Positions 33,978 through 46,479 of a DNA stretch of 64,000 bases are shown piece after piece (the first letter of the stretch is position 1; each line of letters starts with the position of its first letter). The notes under the pieces are model-generated. The model saw nothing but the letters and a program-made list of their open reading frames with translations, was not told where the DNA came from and did no database searches. Source of the stretch: Girardinichthys multiradiatus (lineage: Eukaryota; Chordata; Actinopteri; Cyprinodontiformes; Goodeidae); NCBI RefSeq assembly GCF_021462225.1, contig NC_061797.1, positions 22,715,093 to 22,779,092 on the forward strand. The letters run 5' to 3'. The position numbers and the translations under genes were made by a program.

Positions 33978-33979
33978 TA

Positions 33980-35589
33980 CAGGTCCTTCTCAAAAAATTA
34001 GCATATTGTGATGAAGTTCATTATTTTCCATAATGTCATGATGAAAATTTAACATTCATATGTTTTAGATTCATTGCACACTACCTGAAATATTTCAGGT
34101 CTTTTATTGCTTTAATACGGATGATTTTGGCATACAGCTCATGAAAACCCAAAATTCCTATCTCACAAAATTAGCATATCATTAAAAGGGTCTCTAAACG
34201 AGCTATGAACCTAATCATCTGAATCAACGAGTTAACTCTAAACACCTGCAAAAGATTCCTGAGGCCTTTAAAACTCCCAGCCTGGTTCATCACTCAAAAC
34301 CCCAATCATGGGTAAGACTGCTGACCTGACTGCTGTCCAGAAGGCCACTATTGACACCCTCAAGCAAGAGGGTAAGACACAGAAAGAAATTTCTGAACGA
34401 ATAGGCTGTTCCCAGAGTGCTGTATCAAGGCACCTCAGTGGGAAGTCTGTGGGAAGGAAAAAGTGTGGCAGAAAATGCTGCACAACGAGAAGAGGTGACC
34501 GGACCCTGAGGAAGATTGTGGAGAAGAGCCGATTCCAGACCTTGGGGGACCTGCGGAAGCAGTGGACTGAGTCTGGAGTAGAAACATCCAGAGCCACTGT
34601 GCACAGACATGTGCAGGAAATGGGCTACAGGTGCCGCATTCCCCAGGTCAAGCCACTTTTGAACCAGAAACAGCGGCAGAAGCGCCTGACCTGGGCTACA
34701 GAGAAGCAGCACTGGACTGTTGCTCAGTGGTCCAAAGTACTTTTTTCGGATGAAAGCAAATTCTGCATGTCATTCGGAAATCAAGGTGCCAGAGTCTGGA
34801 GGAAGACTGGGGAGAAGGAAATGCCAAAATGCCAGAAGTCCAGTGTCAAGTACCCACAGTCAGTGATGGTCTGGGGTGCCGTGTCAGCTGCTGGTGTTGG
34901 TCCACTGTGTTTTATCAAGGGCAGGGTCAATGCAGCTAGCTATCAGGAGATTTTGGAGCACTTCATGCTTCCATCTGCTGAAAAGCTTTATGGAGATGAA
35001 GATTTCATTTTTCAGCACGACCTGGCACCTGCTCACAGTGCCAAAACCACTGGTAAATGGTTTACTGACCATGGTATCATTGTGCTCAATTGGCCTGCCA
35101 ACTCTCCTGACCTGAACCCCATAGAGAATCTGTGGGATATTGTGAAGAGAACGTTGAGAGACTCAAGACCCAACACTCTAGATGAGCTAAAGGCCGCTAT
35201 CGAAGCATCCTGGGCCTCAATAAGACCTCAGCAGTGCCACAGGCTGATTGCCTCCATGCCACGCCGCATTGAAGCAGTCATTTCTGCCAAAGGATTCCCG
35301 ACCAAGTATTGAGTGCATAACTGTACATGATTATTTGAAGGTTGACGTTTTTTGTATTAAAAACACTTTTCTTTTATTGGTCGGATGAAATATGCTAATT
35401 TTGTGAGATAGGAATTTTGGGTTTTCATGAGCTGTATGCCAAAATCATCCGTATTAAGACAATAAAAGACCTGAAATATTTCAGGTAGTGTGCAATGAAT
35501 CTAAAATATATGAATGTTAAATTTTCATCATGACATTATGGAAAATAATGAACTTTATCACAATATGCTAATATTTTGAGAAGGACCTG
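33980..35589 (+). mobile_element. Tc1-like element, family A copy 3 (intact)
   Basis: 1610 bp, TA at 33978-33979 and 35590-35591, inverted termini of about 210 bp with outer and inner 'attagcatat' motifs. It is the same length as copy 2, to which it is nearly identical. Confidence 0.97.
34308..35312 (+). CDS. Tc1-family transposase, intact
   Basis: 334 residues from ATG at 34308 to a stop at 35312, same domain plan as 13588-14592: helix-turn-helix at 7-43, basic run at 50-62, DD34E catalytic residues Asp148, Asp238 and Glu273. It differs from the other intact copy at residues 44 (N to S), 57 (R to C), 74 (G to S), 101 (R to H) and 258 (T to I). Residues 57, 74 and 101 fall in the DNA-binding half, so binding strength could differ. 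The ATG lies about 328 bp inside the element, directly after a 'ctcaaaaccccaatc' leader shared by all copies. Whether it is transcribed is unknown. Confidence 0.95.
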   Translation: MGKTADLTAVQKATIDTLKQEGKTQKEISERIGCSQSAVSRHLSGKSVGRKKCGRKCCTTRRGDRTLRKIVEKSRFQTLGDLRKQWTESGVETSRATVHRHVQEMGYRCRIPQVKPLLNQKQRQKRLTWATEKQHWTVAQWSKVLFSDESKFCMSFGNQGARVWRKTGEKEMPKCQKSSVKYPQSVMVWGAVSAAGVGPLCFIKGRVNAASYQEILEHFMLPSAEKLYGDEDFIFQHDLAPAHSAKTTGKWFTDHGIIVLNWPANSPDLNPIENLWDIVKRTLRDSRPNTLDELKAAIEASWASIRPQQCHRLIASMPRRIEAVISAKGFPTKY

Positions 35590-35599
35590 TATTTACTGT

Positions 35600-35715
35600 T
35601 GAAAGGCTATCATCCTAAACCTTAGCTCCCTCTGCAGATTCTCCATCAGATTCAAGTCAGCATCCGGCCAGGCCACTACAAAATGTTTAAATCACTTCCA
35701 TTAAAAAACAAACAA
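35600..35715. repeat. Possible ancient Tc1-like scrap
   Basis: 'cagattctccatcagattc' followed by 'ggccaggccactacaaaatg' resembles the antisense of a conserved Tc1-like transposase region. It is too short and diverged to be sure. Confidence 0.35.
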
Positions 35716-35809
35716 ACAAAAAAACATTAAAAGAGTAAATCTAGATCTCCCAGGATCATGAATTTATTTTGGTTTAACTGTATGCAAATTATGCTATTCT
35801 AATTGAGAT

Positions 35810-36005
35810 CCATCCATCCATTTATCCATGGTCTATATTCACTTAACCTTGGAGGGTTGCAGGGGGACTGGAGGATACACCCTGGACAGATTGCAAGTCC
35901 ATCACAGGGCGACCCTGAGATGCACCAAAATAACAGACTGGGATTCAAACCCAGAACCTTCTTACTGCAAGGCAATAGTGCCACTGCACAGTCCACCATG
36001 CAGCC
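35810..36005 (-). repeat. SINE, degenerate
   Basis: On the minus strand a tRNA-like head (B-box region near 35940-35960) and a body with the 'ccctggacagattgcaagtc' counterpart, ending in a GATG tail at the left. Many substitutions. Confidence 0.75.
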
Positions 36006-36112
36006 AACAACACAACACAGGGGGAAATAACTGACCATAATTGCTAACTGGAAACACAGAACAAGGATTTAAATTGTGAAAGAGCAGCAGTGCAATTAAA
36101 TGTACAAACAAA

Positions 36113-36300
36113 TTGGGTCACGAGGAGCTGGTGCCTATCTCCAGCAGTCTATGGGCGAGAGGCGGATTACACCCTAGACAGGTCACCAGTCCATCGCAGG
36201 TCAACACACAAACAACAACGACCCCCGGCTGGGAATTGAACCCAGGACCTTCTTGCTGCAAGGCAACAGTGCTACCAACTGCACCAACGTGGAGCCCTCA
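36113..36300 (-). repeat. SINE, partial
   Basis: On the minus strand: 'ttggtagcactgttgccttg' head with B-box at about 36228-36243, then the conserved 'gacctgt...agggtgtaatcc' body at the left. Internally deleted relative to 29968-30321. Confidence 0.82.
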
Positions 36301-38784
36301 CTATGTACAAATTCAGCCGAAAAAATCTTGATGACTGTCCATTGTTACACGCTCAGTTCTCTCACTAGCAGTGGAAGCCATGTTGGATTATTAAAAAAAA
36401 TTTTTGACACTCAAGGCAACATTTATTTGAGGTGCTCTGTAAAACAATGCAACACATGGATTTCCTCTGAAAAGAAGCTTTACTGATGCACAGACTCCAC
36501 CCCAAAAATGCACACATTTATTTTGGCAACTGTCAATAGACTGTTGTCATCCTTTGTTGTCTCCTACTGGGCTCTGCTACCCACAGCATTGATTTGGTCT
36601 AACATTTTACTGCTGTGTGCTGCAAGCCAAAAACAAGATTCCAAAATCAAATATGAAAAGGAAAAATCAGGACTCTTGGCTTTAGAACTTGCCTTCAATT
36701 TTATTTATGGTGTTTTTTGAACAGTTAAAATCTAAAGTCCACAAGAAAAAAAGCAGTACTGTTGGTATATTTATAGTTTATCTTTCTCAGTCTTATTATG
36801 GCAGAAAAGGGTGAAGTAAATTTCCATGCTAGACCGACACAGCACATTTAATTGCAGAATATTGCATAATTGAATTCTTTCATTCTGCAAGAAAAAGTCT
36901 TGTCTTTGATCCAGTGTAGTATTTAAAGCAACCAGGTTAATTACAAAAGGCCAAACGGGGCAGCTTAGATGATTAAAAAAAATCACATGTGGTGATATGA
37001 AGCTTAAACTATCCACCTTTTTAGCAGGTTGTGCAGAGAGAAGGTGAAAGTCATTTGGCTAAAGACTGATGGTAAATGTTGCCGAAGTAAAAATGTTACA
37101 AGAAGTTTAATACTTATTTTTTTAAAAAAGAGCTGAAAGAGCACACTAAGCATGGCGAAAAATCTGTGGTTGACTTGATTTTCCTTTAAAGTGAGCACAT
37201 CTGGAAGTATTTGTGGGTATTACAAAATAACACATAATTTACATCATAAATGTTTGGCATGCACTATATTTCCTTTTCATGTAAGAGTTTCTGTTTGAAA
37301 TACAAGACAGAGTATCAAACACACATGGAAAAAGGGAACACTAAACAGGCAATGAAGTCAGAAAGCATTAATTTCCTTGAACACATTTTTACACCATTAC
37401 ATTTAAGATTTTAAATTAATAACATGCTCTAAAGTGCAGGATCACTCAAAACATATTAGTAATAGACAGCCAAGAACAAAATTAACCGGATCGGCTGTTA
37501 TAAACATGATTTTATTAACACAGTATCATAGGAGCACAACACATTTAATCTTTGACTTTTCTTACAGTAGGAAAAGCTAATGTTCCTCTGAAGTGACCTT
37601 GTCTTCTATATGGGTAAGAGGGAGCTCATAGTTTAAAATCTATTGGATCTCAGGTTACTCATGGCCCCAATAAATTGCGATATGTTTCACCACCATATGA
37701 ATGGATACTTAAAAAAAGAAATGAGGTAATGACACAAAAGATTAATGGGCCACTGTAATAAAATCGACCCCCTCAAAAAACAACAGGATGTTGGGTTATG
37801 AGCAATTTAATGTGGCAGTGTAGATTTGTATGGGGTCCTATGTCAAAAACCAGGAGTCAGAGTTGAATCTGTCTTCATGATAAAATAATTTTACATTTTA
37901 TTCTGTAAATTAGAAGTGGACAACTGTTTAACTATTTTATATCTTTTTATTTTGAAAAAAATCAGCAAGCAATGGGGAAATTTTAAACAACTAAAACAAG
38001 AACATTATATACAAAAAATATCACATCCCATTTATAGGAACATTTAACATTTAGGTAACATTTTTCATTTTGCTTCAGTAGTTAGTTCAAATCTGTGACC
38101 CAGAAAGGTAAAATAAGCTCTTTCTACAGGTAAAAATTTTACAAATAGTTCCTGTCAGATTTTTTGTTTAACTTTCATGTCAAATTGTAAATCATGTATT
38201 TTTTCACACCTGTGTCAAAGCAGATCTCCTCTATTCTTTCATGACACCAGAGCCTCTAGTACTTGCATAACTCATTTCTTGTGCTCGTCATCATCTGGCA
38301 CTGAGATCTTTATGTAGGGAAAAAAAATTGTAAAAGGGGGAACAACTTAAAAGAAGAAATCAAATATTGATTCCTCTTCATATGAGAGCTATGATTCTGG
38401 AGAGGATAGACCACAGGCATCAACTCTTAATGAAGTGTCAGGAGAGATGCAGAGATGCCATCTGGTGGACCATTTTAAGCCAAACTGGTAAGAGAAATGT
38501 GTTCTCTCTGCAAGAAACACTGCTCCTGTGAGCGCTCTGATCCTCTCATAATGCTATCATAAGAGTTTGGGTCAAGTCAGTTTCAAAAGTTTCTTGTCGT
38601 GCAAATGATGCAGCGACTCATGAGCCATAAGACAATCCTCTTCCAAAAAGGTGGAGTTAGGGGTAATATAAAAATGTTTTTCTAGCTTCAAATCATGTAT
38701 GTGTATTTCTGCAGAAACGAGTCTCCTGAAAGCCAATTAACCCATTAAGATATTGTGCTCATCCTGCAATTTGGATATTTATTG
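36301..38784. other. Non-coding, no recognisable feature
   Basis: AT-rich, no repeats I can name, no supported exon. Confidence 0.55.
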
Positions 38785-38965
38785 GCCATTTCCCACTGAG
38801 AGGAGACACTGTGGCAGACCTAAAACCTGCTGGAGGAACTATATATTCTTTTTGACCAGGAAGGCCTTGGGATCCCTAAGTGAGCTGAACAGTGCCACTG
38901 TGGAAAGGGATGTCTGGGGTGACCAATTTTTTGAAATGCAGAACACCATGGATGGATGGATGACT
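38785..38965 (+). mobile_element. LINE 3' end, decayed
   Basis: The plus frame reads GRPKTCWRNYIFFLTRKALG and later ERDVWGDQ, matching GRRPRTR..WRDYVSRLAWERLG and ERDVWASL of the LINE at 27070-27470. It ends in a short GATG tail. Confidence 0.72.
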
Positions 38966-38969
38966 TGAT

Positions 38970-41520
38970 TGGATGACTTGATTCAATATTAAATAAATTT
39001 TGCTAATCCAGCACAACTGTTTCATGGTGCAAAAGTTAATAATGATCCAAGTTTGTTGTGCTATGATTTTCAAGCCATGTTTTGAATGTCCATAATCTGT
39101 GCAGTGAACTACAAACTGACTTTAAACACACAGACATTTTACACAGTATGCTTTAAGTGAACATGGTAAGTACAATGGAAATATGTAACACAACATAATT
39201 CAGAGTTGACTATCGGCTGACAACACACTCTCCCCAGGGCAGACCCAGTTTGTTCACAGGGATACTGAAGTTGATGAACAGAATTATGCTCCACAGATTC
39301 TTCACAGATTACACTCTCTCCATTGTAATATTCTTGAAAAGCATGACCTGAGCACACCAGGCGGTTGTCCTGGGGTGGCAGGCTGCTGTTTTGCTGATAA
39401 GTTACTTTGCAGTTTTCACATTGAGCAATTGCCCTCAGTTTACCTCTGTGCTGGGAGAGCTCTCACTTGCTGAGCATCTGTGAATGAGAACTTCAGCCCA
39501 CTTCCAGGAAACTCTCTGCTGCAAAATGAGAAGAAATCCCACCATCTGATTATGCACAATGTCCCATAAATATGACTAGGCTATGGGTTTTTTAGCTTAA
39601 TAGCACCAGCGAGCACCTATTGAACACAGCTACTGGTCTGAATACCCAACTCACATTCACACATTATTTTATTTGTTAGTTCTAAAGTGCTCCTCAAAGT
39701 ATAGCATCAGATTTGTTGACTTTTTTGGTTGACTGTCAAGCTGACATTACCACAAAGCCAAAAACTCCCATTTTGACAGTCTACATGATAGACACTTAAT
39801 AAAGCTATAATATTAATGTGCAGCCCAACACAATAAAGTGGTGAATGCATTATTTATTAAGTTCAAAATATTTGAACACACTGGCGAAAGAGAAGACAAT
39901 GCAAATTAAAAAGGAAGGAATATAAGGTAGCGACAAAACGTTGTGCGTGGTGAAACTATGATGCCAAAATGGTAGCAAAAGTCTAGATGCCTTTTTAGCA
40001 AGTGCACTCAATAATGGTCATCTGGAAAGGTTCTGGCCTGCCTACTTTGTTTTTTCCATCTCTGAAAACAATTTTTTGGCGCCGCCTTGTTGTGGTCAAG
40101 TGCACAGGTAAACTGCAACGAGCTGTCTCAATTTTCTCTTCAAAACTATCAAAGAGAAACAGTTTTGGCTTGAAAAAATAAGTGTTTTTCAACATAAGGT
40201 AACACAATATCTGAAAAGGTTTTCTGTCCAAAGCAGGTAAGGAAAATTAGTGAGAACCAATATCTTTGGAACTTTTGCTTTCTTGATATTTATTTTGTTT
40301 TAATGGTGATGTAGTTGTTCTGAGCTATAGATGCCATCACAAGACTGATTCTCATTCCCTTTTAATAACGTTTTTCAGCCCTCATGAAATTACCAGGCTC
40401 AAGTAGTACAGTTGTGACGTAAATTAAGCCAGAAAGTTTAGTAATTCGGCCTTGGGGCAGATTAGGATAAGCCCATTTTTTGTTTGAGGTATGTCAAACT
40501 AGCCAGTAGGCAAGCATTATGCAAATGGTTACATGGCAATGTGAATTAGTAATGGAAGGAAAGCCTGGACTACAAATGAGGTGTAGCAGGCAGTTCAGAA
40601 GCAATGCATTCTATGGAAAAGAAGACCTTACTTTTTGAATATTTCTTAACTCAGACTTTTAAAATTCTGGGAAGACTGAATGACATCATGAAGAAAAATT
40701 TCTGAGATAAATGCAGGAGGTTTGTCTTTTCTCCCTTTATTTAGTTTGATGTTTTTACAAACTGAACATTGATTTTAGGTGCTTCATCCTAAAAGATAGA
40801 TTATTCTGCCACTCTCGCATACATGTATTATATTTCTCACACATATTTTATCGGTCTCATACATGGTTATATTCAGTAAGTTAGAGTAATATTGAAAAGT
40901 GTAAAATTTTAGTAACAACTAGCTAAGTGAGTTATTATATCGATTAATTACATACAAGACTGATGTTTTCAAGCCTTTATTTCTGTTACTTATGATTATT
41001 TTCTCTTTACAGATGATGAAAAAAACACTTTAATGGGCTTAATGGAAACTATGTTTAATACCTGCTTCAAGGTTCCTACTTTCAAAGCGCAGTTGTAATC
41101 TGAGAAACGAGCCTCATCAGAACCCATATTCTAATTTTGTAATAATGAATATGTGTTTCACATGCATGTATTGTCAACCTGAAAAAACTCACTATGATTT
41201 TACCCAATGTTTTTCAATGTTCTTGTGTCCAATGTCACTGCAAAAAATAAAATATACATTTCCAAAATGTAATGTTTTTTTATTTTTTAAGGGGAAAAAC
41301 TACATGTTCTGAACTGCTAAATTAAACCATTTGCATTGCAGTGCAAAGTAGATAAATTAAAGGACTTTGGAAAATGTATGGACAGGATGCTAAATTTGGA
41401 AACCCCAAATTTGTTCTGTAACTCATACACTCAGACATTCTCTAGAGTTTTCCATTGGATCAACAGTGTGGAAGATACAAATTGCGTTATGGAGAGTTAT
41501 TAAATACTTATGTCTTGATA
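38970..41520. other. Non-coding, no recognisable feature
   Basis: AT-rich; chance frames only. Confidence 0.55.
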
Positions 41521-41522
41521 TA

Positions 41523-43078
41523 CAGGTCCTTCTCAAAATATTAGCATATTGTGATAAAGTTCATTATTTTCCATAATGTAATGATGAAAATTTAACATTC
41601 ATATATTTTAGATTCATTGCACACTAACTGAAATATTTCAGGTCGTTTATTGTCTTAATACGGATGATTTTGGCATACAGCTCATGAAAACCCAAAATTC
41701 CTATCTCACAAAATTAGCATATCATTAAAAGGGTCTCTAAACGAGCTATGAACCTAATCATCTGAATCAACGAGTTAACTCTAAACACCTGCAAAAGATT
41801 CCTGAGGCCTTTAAAACTCCCAGCCTGGTTCATCACTCAAAACCCCAATCATGGGTAAGACTGCCGACCTGACTGCTGTCCAGAAGGCCACTATTGACAC
41901 CCTCAAGCAAGAGGGTAAGACACAGAAAGACATTTCTGAACGAATAGGCTGTTCCCAGAGTGCTGTATCAAGGCACCTCAATGGGAAGTCTGTGGGAAGG
42001 AAAAAGTGCGGCAGAAAACGCTGCACAACGAGAAGAGGTGACCGGACCCTGAGGAAGATTGTGGAGAAGGGCCGATTCCAGAGCCACCGTGCACAGGCGT
42101 GTGCAGGAAATGGGCTACAGGTGCCGCATTCCCCAGGTCAAGCCACTTTTGAACCAGAAACAGCGGCAGAAGCGCCTGACCTGGGCTACAGAGAAGCAGC
42201 ACTGGACTGTTGCTCAGTGGTCCAAAGTACTTTTTCGGATGAAAGCAAATTCTGCATGTCATTCAGAAATCAAGGTGCCAGAGTCTGGAGGAAGACTGGG
42301 GAGAAGGAAATGCCAAAATGCCAGAAGTCCAGTGTCAAGTACCCACAGTCAGTGATGGTCTGGGGTGCCGTGTCAGCTGCTGGTGTTGGTCCACTGTGTT
42401 TTATCAAGGGCAGGGTCAATGCAGCTAGCTATCAGGAGATTTTGGAGCACTTCATGCTTCCATCTGCTGAAAAGCTTTATGGAGATGAAGATTTCATTTT
42501 TCAGCACGACCTGGCACCTGCTCACAGTGCCAAAACCACTGGTAAATGGTTTACTGACCATGGTATCACTGTGCTCAATTGGCCTGCCAACTCTCCTGAC
42601 CTGAACCCCATAGAGAATCTGTGGGATATTGTGAAGAGAACGTTGAGAGACTCAAGACCCAACACTCTGGATGAGCTAAAGGCCGCAATCGAAGCATCCT
42701 GGGCCTCCATAAGACCTCAGCAGTGCCACAGGCTGATTGCCTCCATGCCACGCCGCATTGAAGCAGTCATTTCTGCAAAAGGATTCCCAACCAAGTATTG
42801 AGTGCATAACTGTACATGATTATTTGAAGGTTGACGTTTTTTGTATTAAAAACACTTTTCTTTTATTGGTCGGATGAAATATGCTAATTTTGTGAGATAG
42901 GAATTTTGGGTTTTCATGAGCTGTATGTCAAAATCATCCGTATTAAGACAATAAAAGACCTGAAATATTTCAGTTAGTGTGCCATGAATCTAAAATATAT
43001 GAATGTTAAATTTTCATCATGACATTATGGAAAATAATGAACTTTATCACAATATGCTAATATTTTGAGAAGGACCTG
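41523..43078 (+). mobile_element. Tc1-like element, family A copy 4
   Basis: 1556 bp, TA on both sides, termini as in copies 2 and 3. It is 54 bp shorter than these, all within the transposase gene. Confidence 0.97.
41851..42801 (+). pseudogene. Tc1 transposase with two compensating deletions
   Basis: An open frame of 316 codons. After residue 77 a 53-bp deletion (near 42079, between two TCCAG copies) shifts the frame. A one-base loss in a T run near 42233, just before the FSDES motif, restores it. Residues 78-127 are therefore translated out of frame and bear no relation to the family, while residues 1-77 and the whole catalytic domain from the first Asp (130) to the end are normal. The lost part includes the second DNA-binding region and linker, so activity is unlikely although the frame is open. 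It looks intact to a simple ORF scan. Confidence 0.93.
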
Positions 43079-43080
43079 TA

Positions 43081-44560
43081 TAGCGAGATGTTAAGTGCCT
43101 GGCCTTATAGAACAACATACTCATAAACCCACAGGCATAAAGCCTTAATCATTAAACTGCCTTTTGCATCCTGTGGAATGAGCAGATATTACATCAGTCA
43201 TGAATCCGGATTTTCCTGAAATTATTTAGGTGTTGCAAGTATTATTTGCAACATGGTATTTAAAATGATTTCTTTAGAGTTTCAGTTTTATTCTCCATTT
43301 GCTCATACAGTCTCCCTATGCTGTGTATTAGGAGTAAACACCCACAGATTTTATTTCCTGTCTCCATACTGTTTTCCAAACCGACTAATTGTAGTGACCT
43401 GCACCATTCCAGAATGACAAAGAATACTCAGTTTTGTAACATTAATAACAATCAAAACAATGGGAAGTGGTAATTTTGCTTTATTCACCAGGTAAGCTAT
43501 GCCATTTTCTTCTGTAAGATAAGAATGAAGATAAACTCTATTGCTCTTTTAGTAAAATTCTAGCAGCAAAATCTAACAATCAAGCATGCAGAAATCAAAA
43601 ACCCCACGGGGTTGTCAAACTCAAAACATTTGACAAAACAAATCTAAAACATCCCCCTGGATAATTTAACATATATTCTGCATAATGGACTGATCAGCTG
43701 CACATTACAGTTCTGCTTTGTGATTGCTCCCATTAGAGTTGCAAGTGTTTTAACACAGTCTGTGGTATTGTGTTAATTAAGAATTCCATCTGCTTAGGAG
43801 CCTCTGTGTCCTCTCTGTGATGGAAAACAGCCTTCCTGCAATATCCTCTGTGTAATCTCACAAAGAAAACCAAGACTGAACTCAATCAATTTAACTCATG
43901 AAATACTGTCAAGATGTGATGAGCTAGAATAATTTAATGTGTTCCTTTTCTTCAATAACATTACAGAGAGCACCCATCTGTGTGACACATCAGTCTTTTA
44001 CAAGAACAACAAAAAAAAAAAAAATTCATTGGCATATTCTACAATGCTTTCCTGGTTGACTTGGAATAAGCGAGTAGAAAAAAAACAAGGCTGTTAACAC
44101 ATCCAGAAAAACTTGCTTTTGCCAAGTGACGATTTCCAAACTCAAACATCTAACAGACCAACAGTGAACACAGTGTTTGAACACCTATAAACATGAATAC
44201 AATGGTACATCTATGCAGGGATACAGCTGTATACCACCAAAACAAGAACATAACTCAGTAGGAGTCATTGTGCACCTGTCATCAGTCAGTAAATCGATGC
44301 AATCTGCCGGGTCTGCTTAGAAAACTCTTTTGTACCAATTGGAAAAATAACTGAAATTGACTGCAGTGTTTGATAACTAGGATCAAAGTAGAATGTGTGT
44401 AATTAACTTTAAATCTGTCTGTAGGGTTGAACAATATTTGTTTTGAATTGTTGCTTTAAACTGAATTCAATTTAATTGAATCTGACAGCAGAGGCCTTGG
44501 TCTGCATGAAGATTCGAATGCATCAGACATCTAAAGGTACTGTTAAAAAGGTTAAACAAT
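43081..44560. other. Non-coding, no recognisable feature
   Basis: AT-rich; nothing supported. Confidence 0.55.
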
Positions 44561-44589
44561 AATTTCTAAGGCATTAGATGTACAAGGGA

Positions 44590-45180
44590 CTGAAGAATGT
44601 GATCTAGTGAAAAAGACATGATGCAAAATGATGTTGCCAAAAACTGGACAGCTCTCCAAAAGTCGTGAAAAGACGAGAAGAAAACTGGTCCGGGTGGCTG
44701 CCGAGAGGTGTACACCAACATTAAAGAAGCTGCAGGGATTTCTCGCAAGCACTAGTGGCGTAGTACATATGACGACAATCTCTTGTTTCTTTATGACGGA
44801 AGAAAAAGTAGATGGTGTAGGGTGGCAAGGTGGAAGTCTTTTTTTTTCCTCTAGCAAACCAAAACACTGAAACCCGGCTAAAATTTGCATAAACATATTT
44901 GGTATATTTTAAATCTCTCAAACTCATGTGGAAAAACCTCTGATCAAGCTGATGAATCTAAGGTTGATCTTTTTAGCCATAAGTATCAAATGAATGTTTA
45001 AAGCAAAAACAAGACATCACCTCAAGAACTCCATGCCCACAGAGAAGCAGGGTGGGGTCAGCATTATACTTTGGTGCTGCTTTTCATCAGCCAGAACTGA
45101 GATCTTTGTCAAATATTGTCTGATTAAAGCATGTATGTTGATGGATTCCTACCCAAAAACATTGAGTGTTGTAATAAAAT
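44590..45180 (+). mobile_element. Ancient Tc1-like transposon remnant
   Basis: Consecutive plus-strand pieces resemble a Tc1-like transposase in several frames: an N-terminal part near 44630-44760, then a KVDLFSHKYQMNV-like piece near 44960 (after a lost first Asp) and a 'cagggtggggtcagcattat' block near 45046. Heavily mutated. Confidence 0.58.
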
Positions 45181-45390
45181 CAAAAAGGTTGTTTCGACAA
45201 CATATTAGATTGTGTGCCCACTTATGAAAACATACACTGCCTGGCCAAAAAAAAAAAAGTCACCACCTCGGTTTAACTAAGTAAACAGGGAGCCTCCCAT
45301 TGGATAATTACTGCATGATTATGTTTCAGCTGGCAAGAAGTTATTTAACCCCAACTGGTGCAATGAGTTGCTTCTCATTTCTTAAACAAC

Positions 45391-46429
45391 CATGTGAAAA
45401 GACACATCCCGTGGTCATGGAATAGATGTTAGTCTGTTTCAGAAGGGTCAAATCATTGGCATGCATCAAGCAGAGAAAACATCTAAGAAGATTGCAGAAA
45501 CTACCAACATTGGGTTAAGAACTGTCCAACGCATTAATAAAAACTGGAAGGATAGTGGGGACCCATCGTCTTTGAGGAAGAAATGTGGCTGAAAAAAACC
45601 CCCTGAATGATCGTGATCGGCGATCTATTAAACGTTTGGTGAAATGAAATCAAAGAAAAACAACAGTAGAACTCCAGGCTATGTTTAATAGTGAAAGTAA
45701 GAGCATTTCCACACGCACAATGCGAAGGGAACTCAAGGGATTGGGACTGAACAGCTGTGTAGCCTTAAGAGAACCACTAATCAGTGAGGTTAATCGGAAA
45801 TAAAATGCTTCCTTTTGCTAGGGAGCATAAAGATTGGACTGTGGAGCAATGGAAGAAGGTCATATGGTCTGATGAGTCAAGATTTACCCTGTTCCAGAGT
45901 GATGGGTGCATCAGGGTAAAAAGAGAGGCAGGTCAAGTTTTTGATACCCAGCCATGAGTTACAACTTCTCTTGTTAGCTCCAACCACTAACGCCTACTTT
46001 ATGAGTCAGCTATAGATCATTTACCCATAAAGGTTGTTAGTTTCCAATCTAGGAAGTAATATTTCCTTAAATATTATTTTACTAAGCATGATAACTAATT
46101 GAACACAATTAAGACCCATTTATCCAAAAGGTTTGGTTCTTATTCAAAATATTTCCTTAAATATAATTTTAATAAATAACGGCTGCTAATTAAACACCAT
46201 TAAGACCCATTTATCCAAAAGGCTTTACCTCATTGAGAATCTTTGGGATGTGCTGGAGGAGGCTTTGCGCAGCAGTCAGACTCTACCATCATCAATGCAA
46301 GATCTGGGTGAAAAATTAATGCAACACTGGGTGGAAATAAATCTGCTGACATTGCAGAAGCTTATCGAAACAATGCCACAGTGAATGCGTGCCGTAATCA
46401 AAGCTAAAGGCAGTTCAACAAAATATTAG
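45391..46429 (+). pseudogene. Broken Tc1 transposase (family C)
   Basis: The N-terminal helix-turn-helix region is readable (KKIAETTNIGLRTVQRI) with TGA codons at 45394 and near 45590 and another stop near 45648. The DNA-binding half continues to about 45800. The catalytic centre is missing: both Asp regions are absent or replaced by the segment at 45942-46222, and the frame resumes at LIENLWDVLEEAL, which holds the family's Glu, to end near 46429 with a further TGA shortly before. Confidence 0.85.
45942..46222. repeat. LTR-related insert with 90-bp tandem duplication
   Basis: Starts 'tgatacccagccatgagtta', similar to the (reverse-complement) start of the solo LTR at 54804-56532. It contains two copies of a 90-bp unit starting 'atttccttaaatat' at 46061 and 46151. 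The same unit type occurs in the LTR around 55407-55600. It replaces the catalytic centre of the family C transposase. Confidence 0.72.
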
Positions 46430-46479
46430 TGTGACCTTTTTTTTTTTGATGGCGACTTTTTTTTTGGCCAGGCAGTATA

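Larger units (their letters stand above)
45235..46477 (+). mobile_element. Tc1-like element, family C, core replaced
   Basis: Ends CACTGCCTGGCCAAAAA and TTTTTGGCCAGGCAGTA, TA on both sides. Contains a broken transposase and an internal foreign segment at 45942-46222. Confidence 0.9.

Noticed and set aside
34268..34712. Antisense frames in family A Tc1 copies (95-109 residues)
   Set aside because: They recur in every copy as shadows of the transposase gene and carry no motif.
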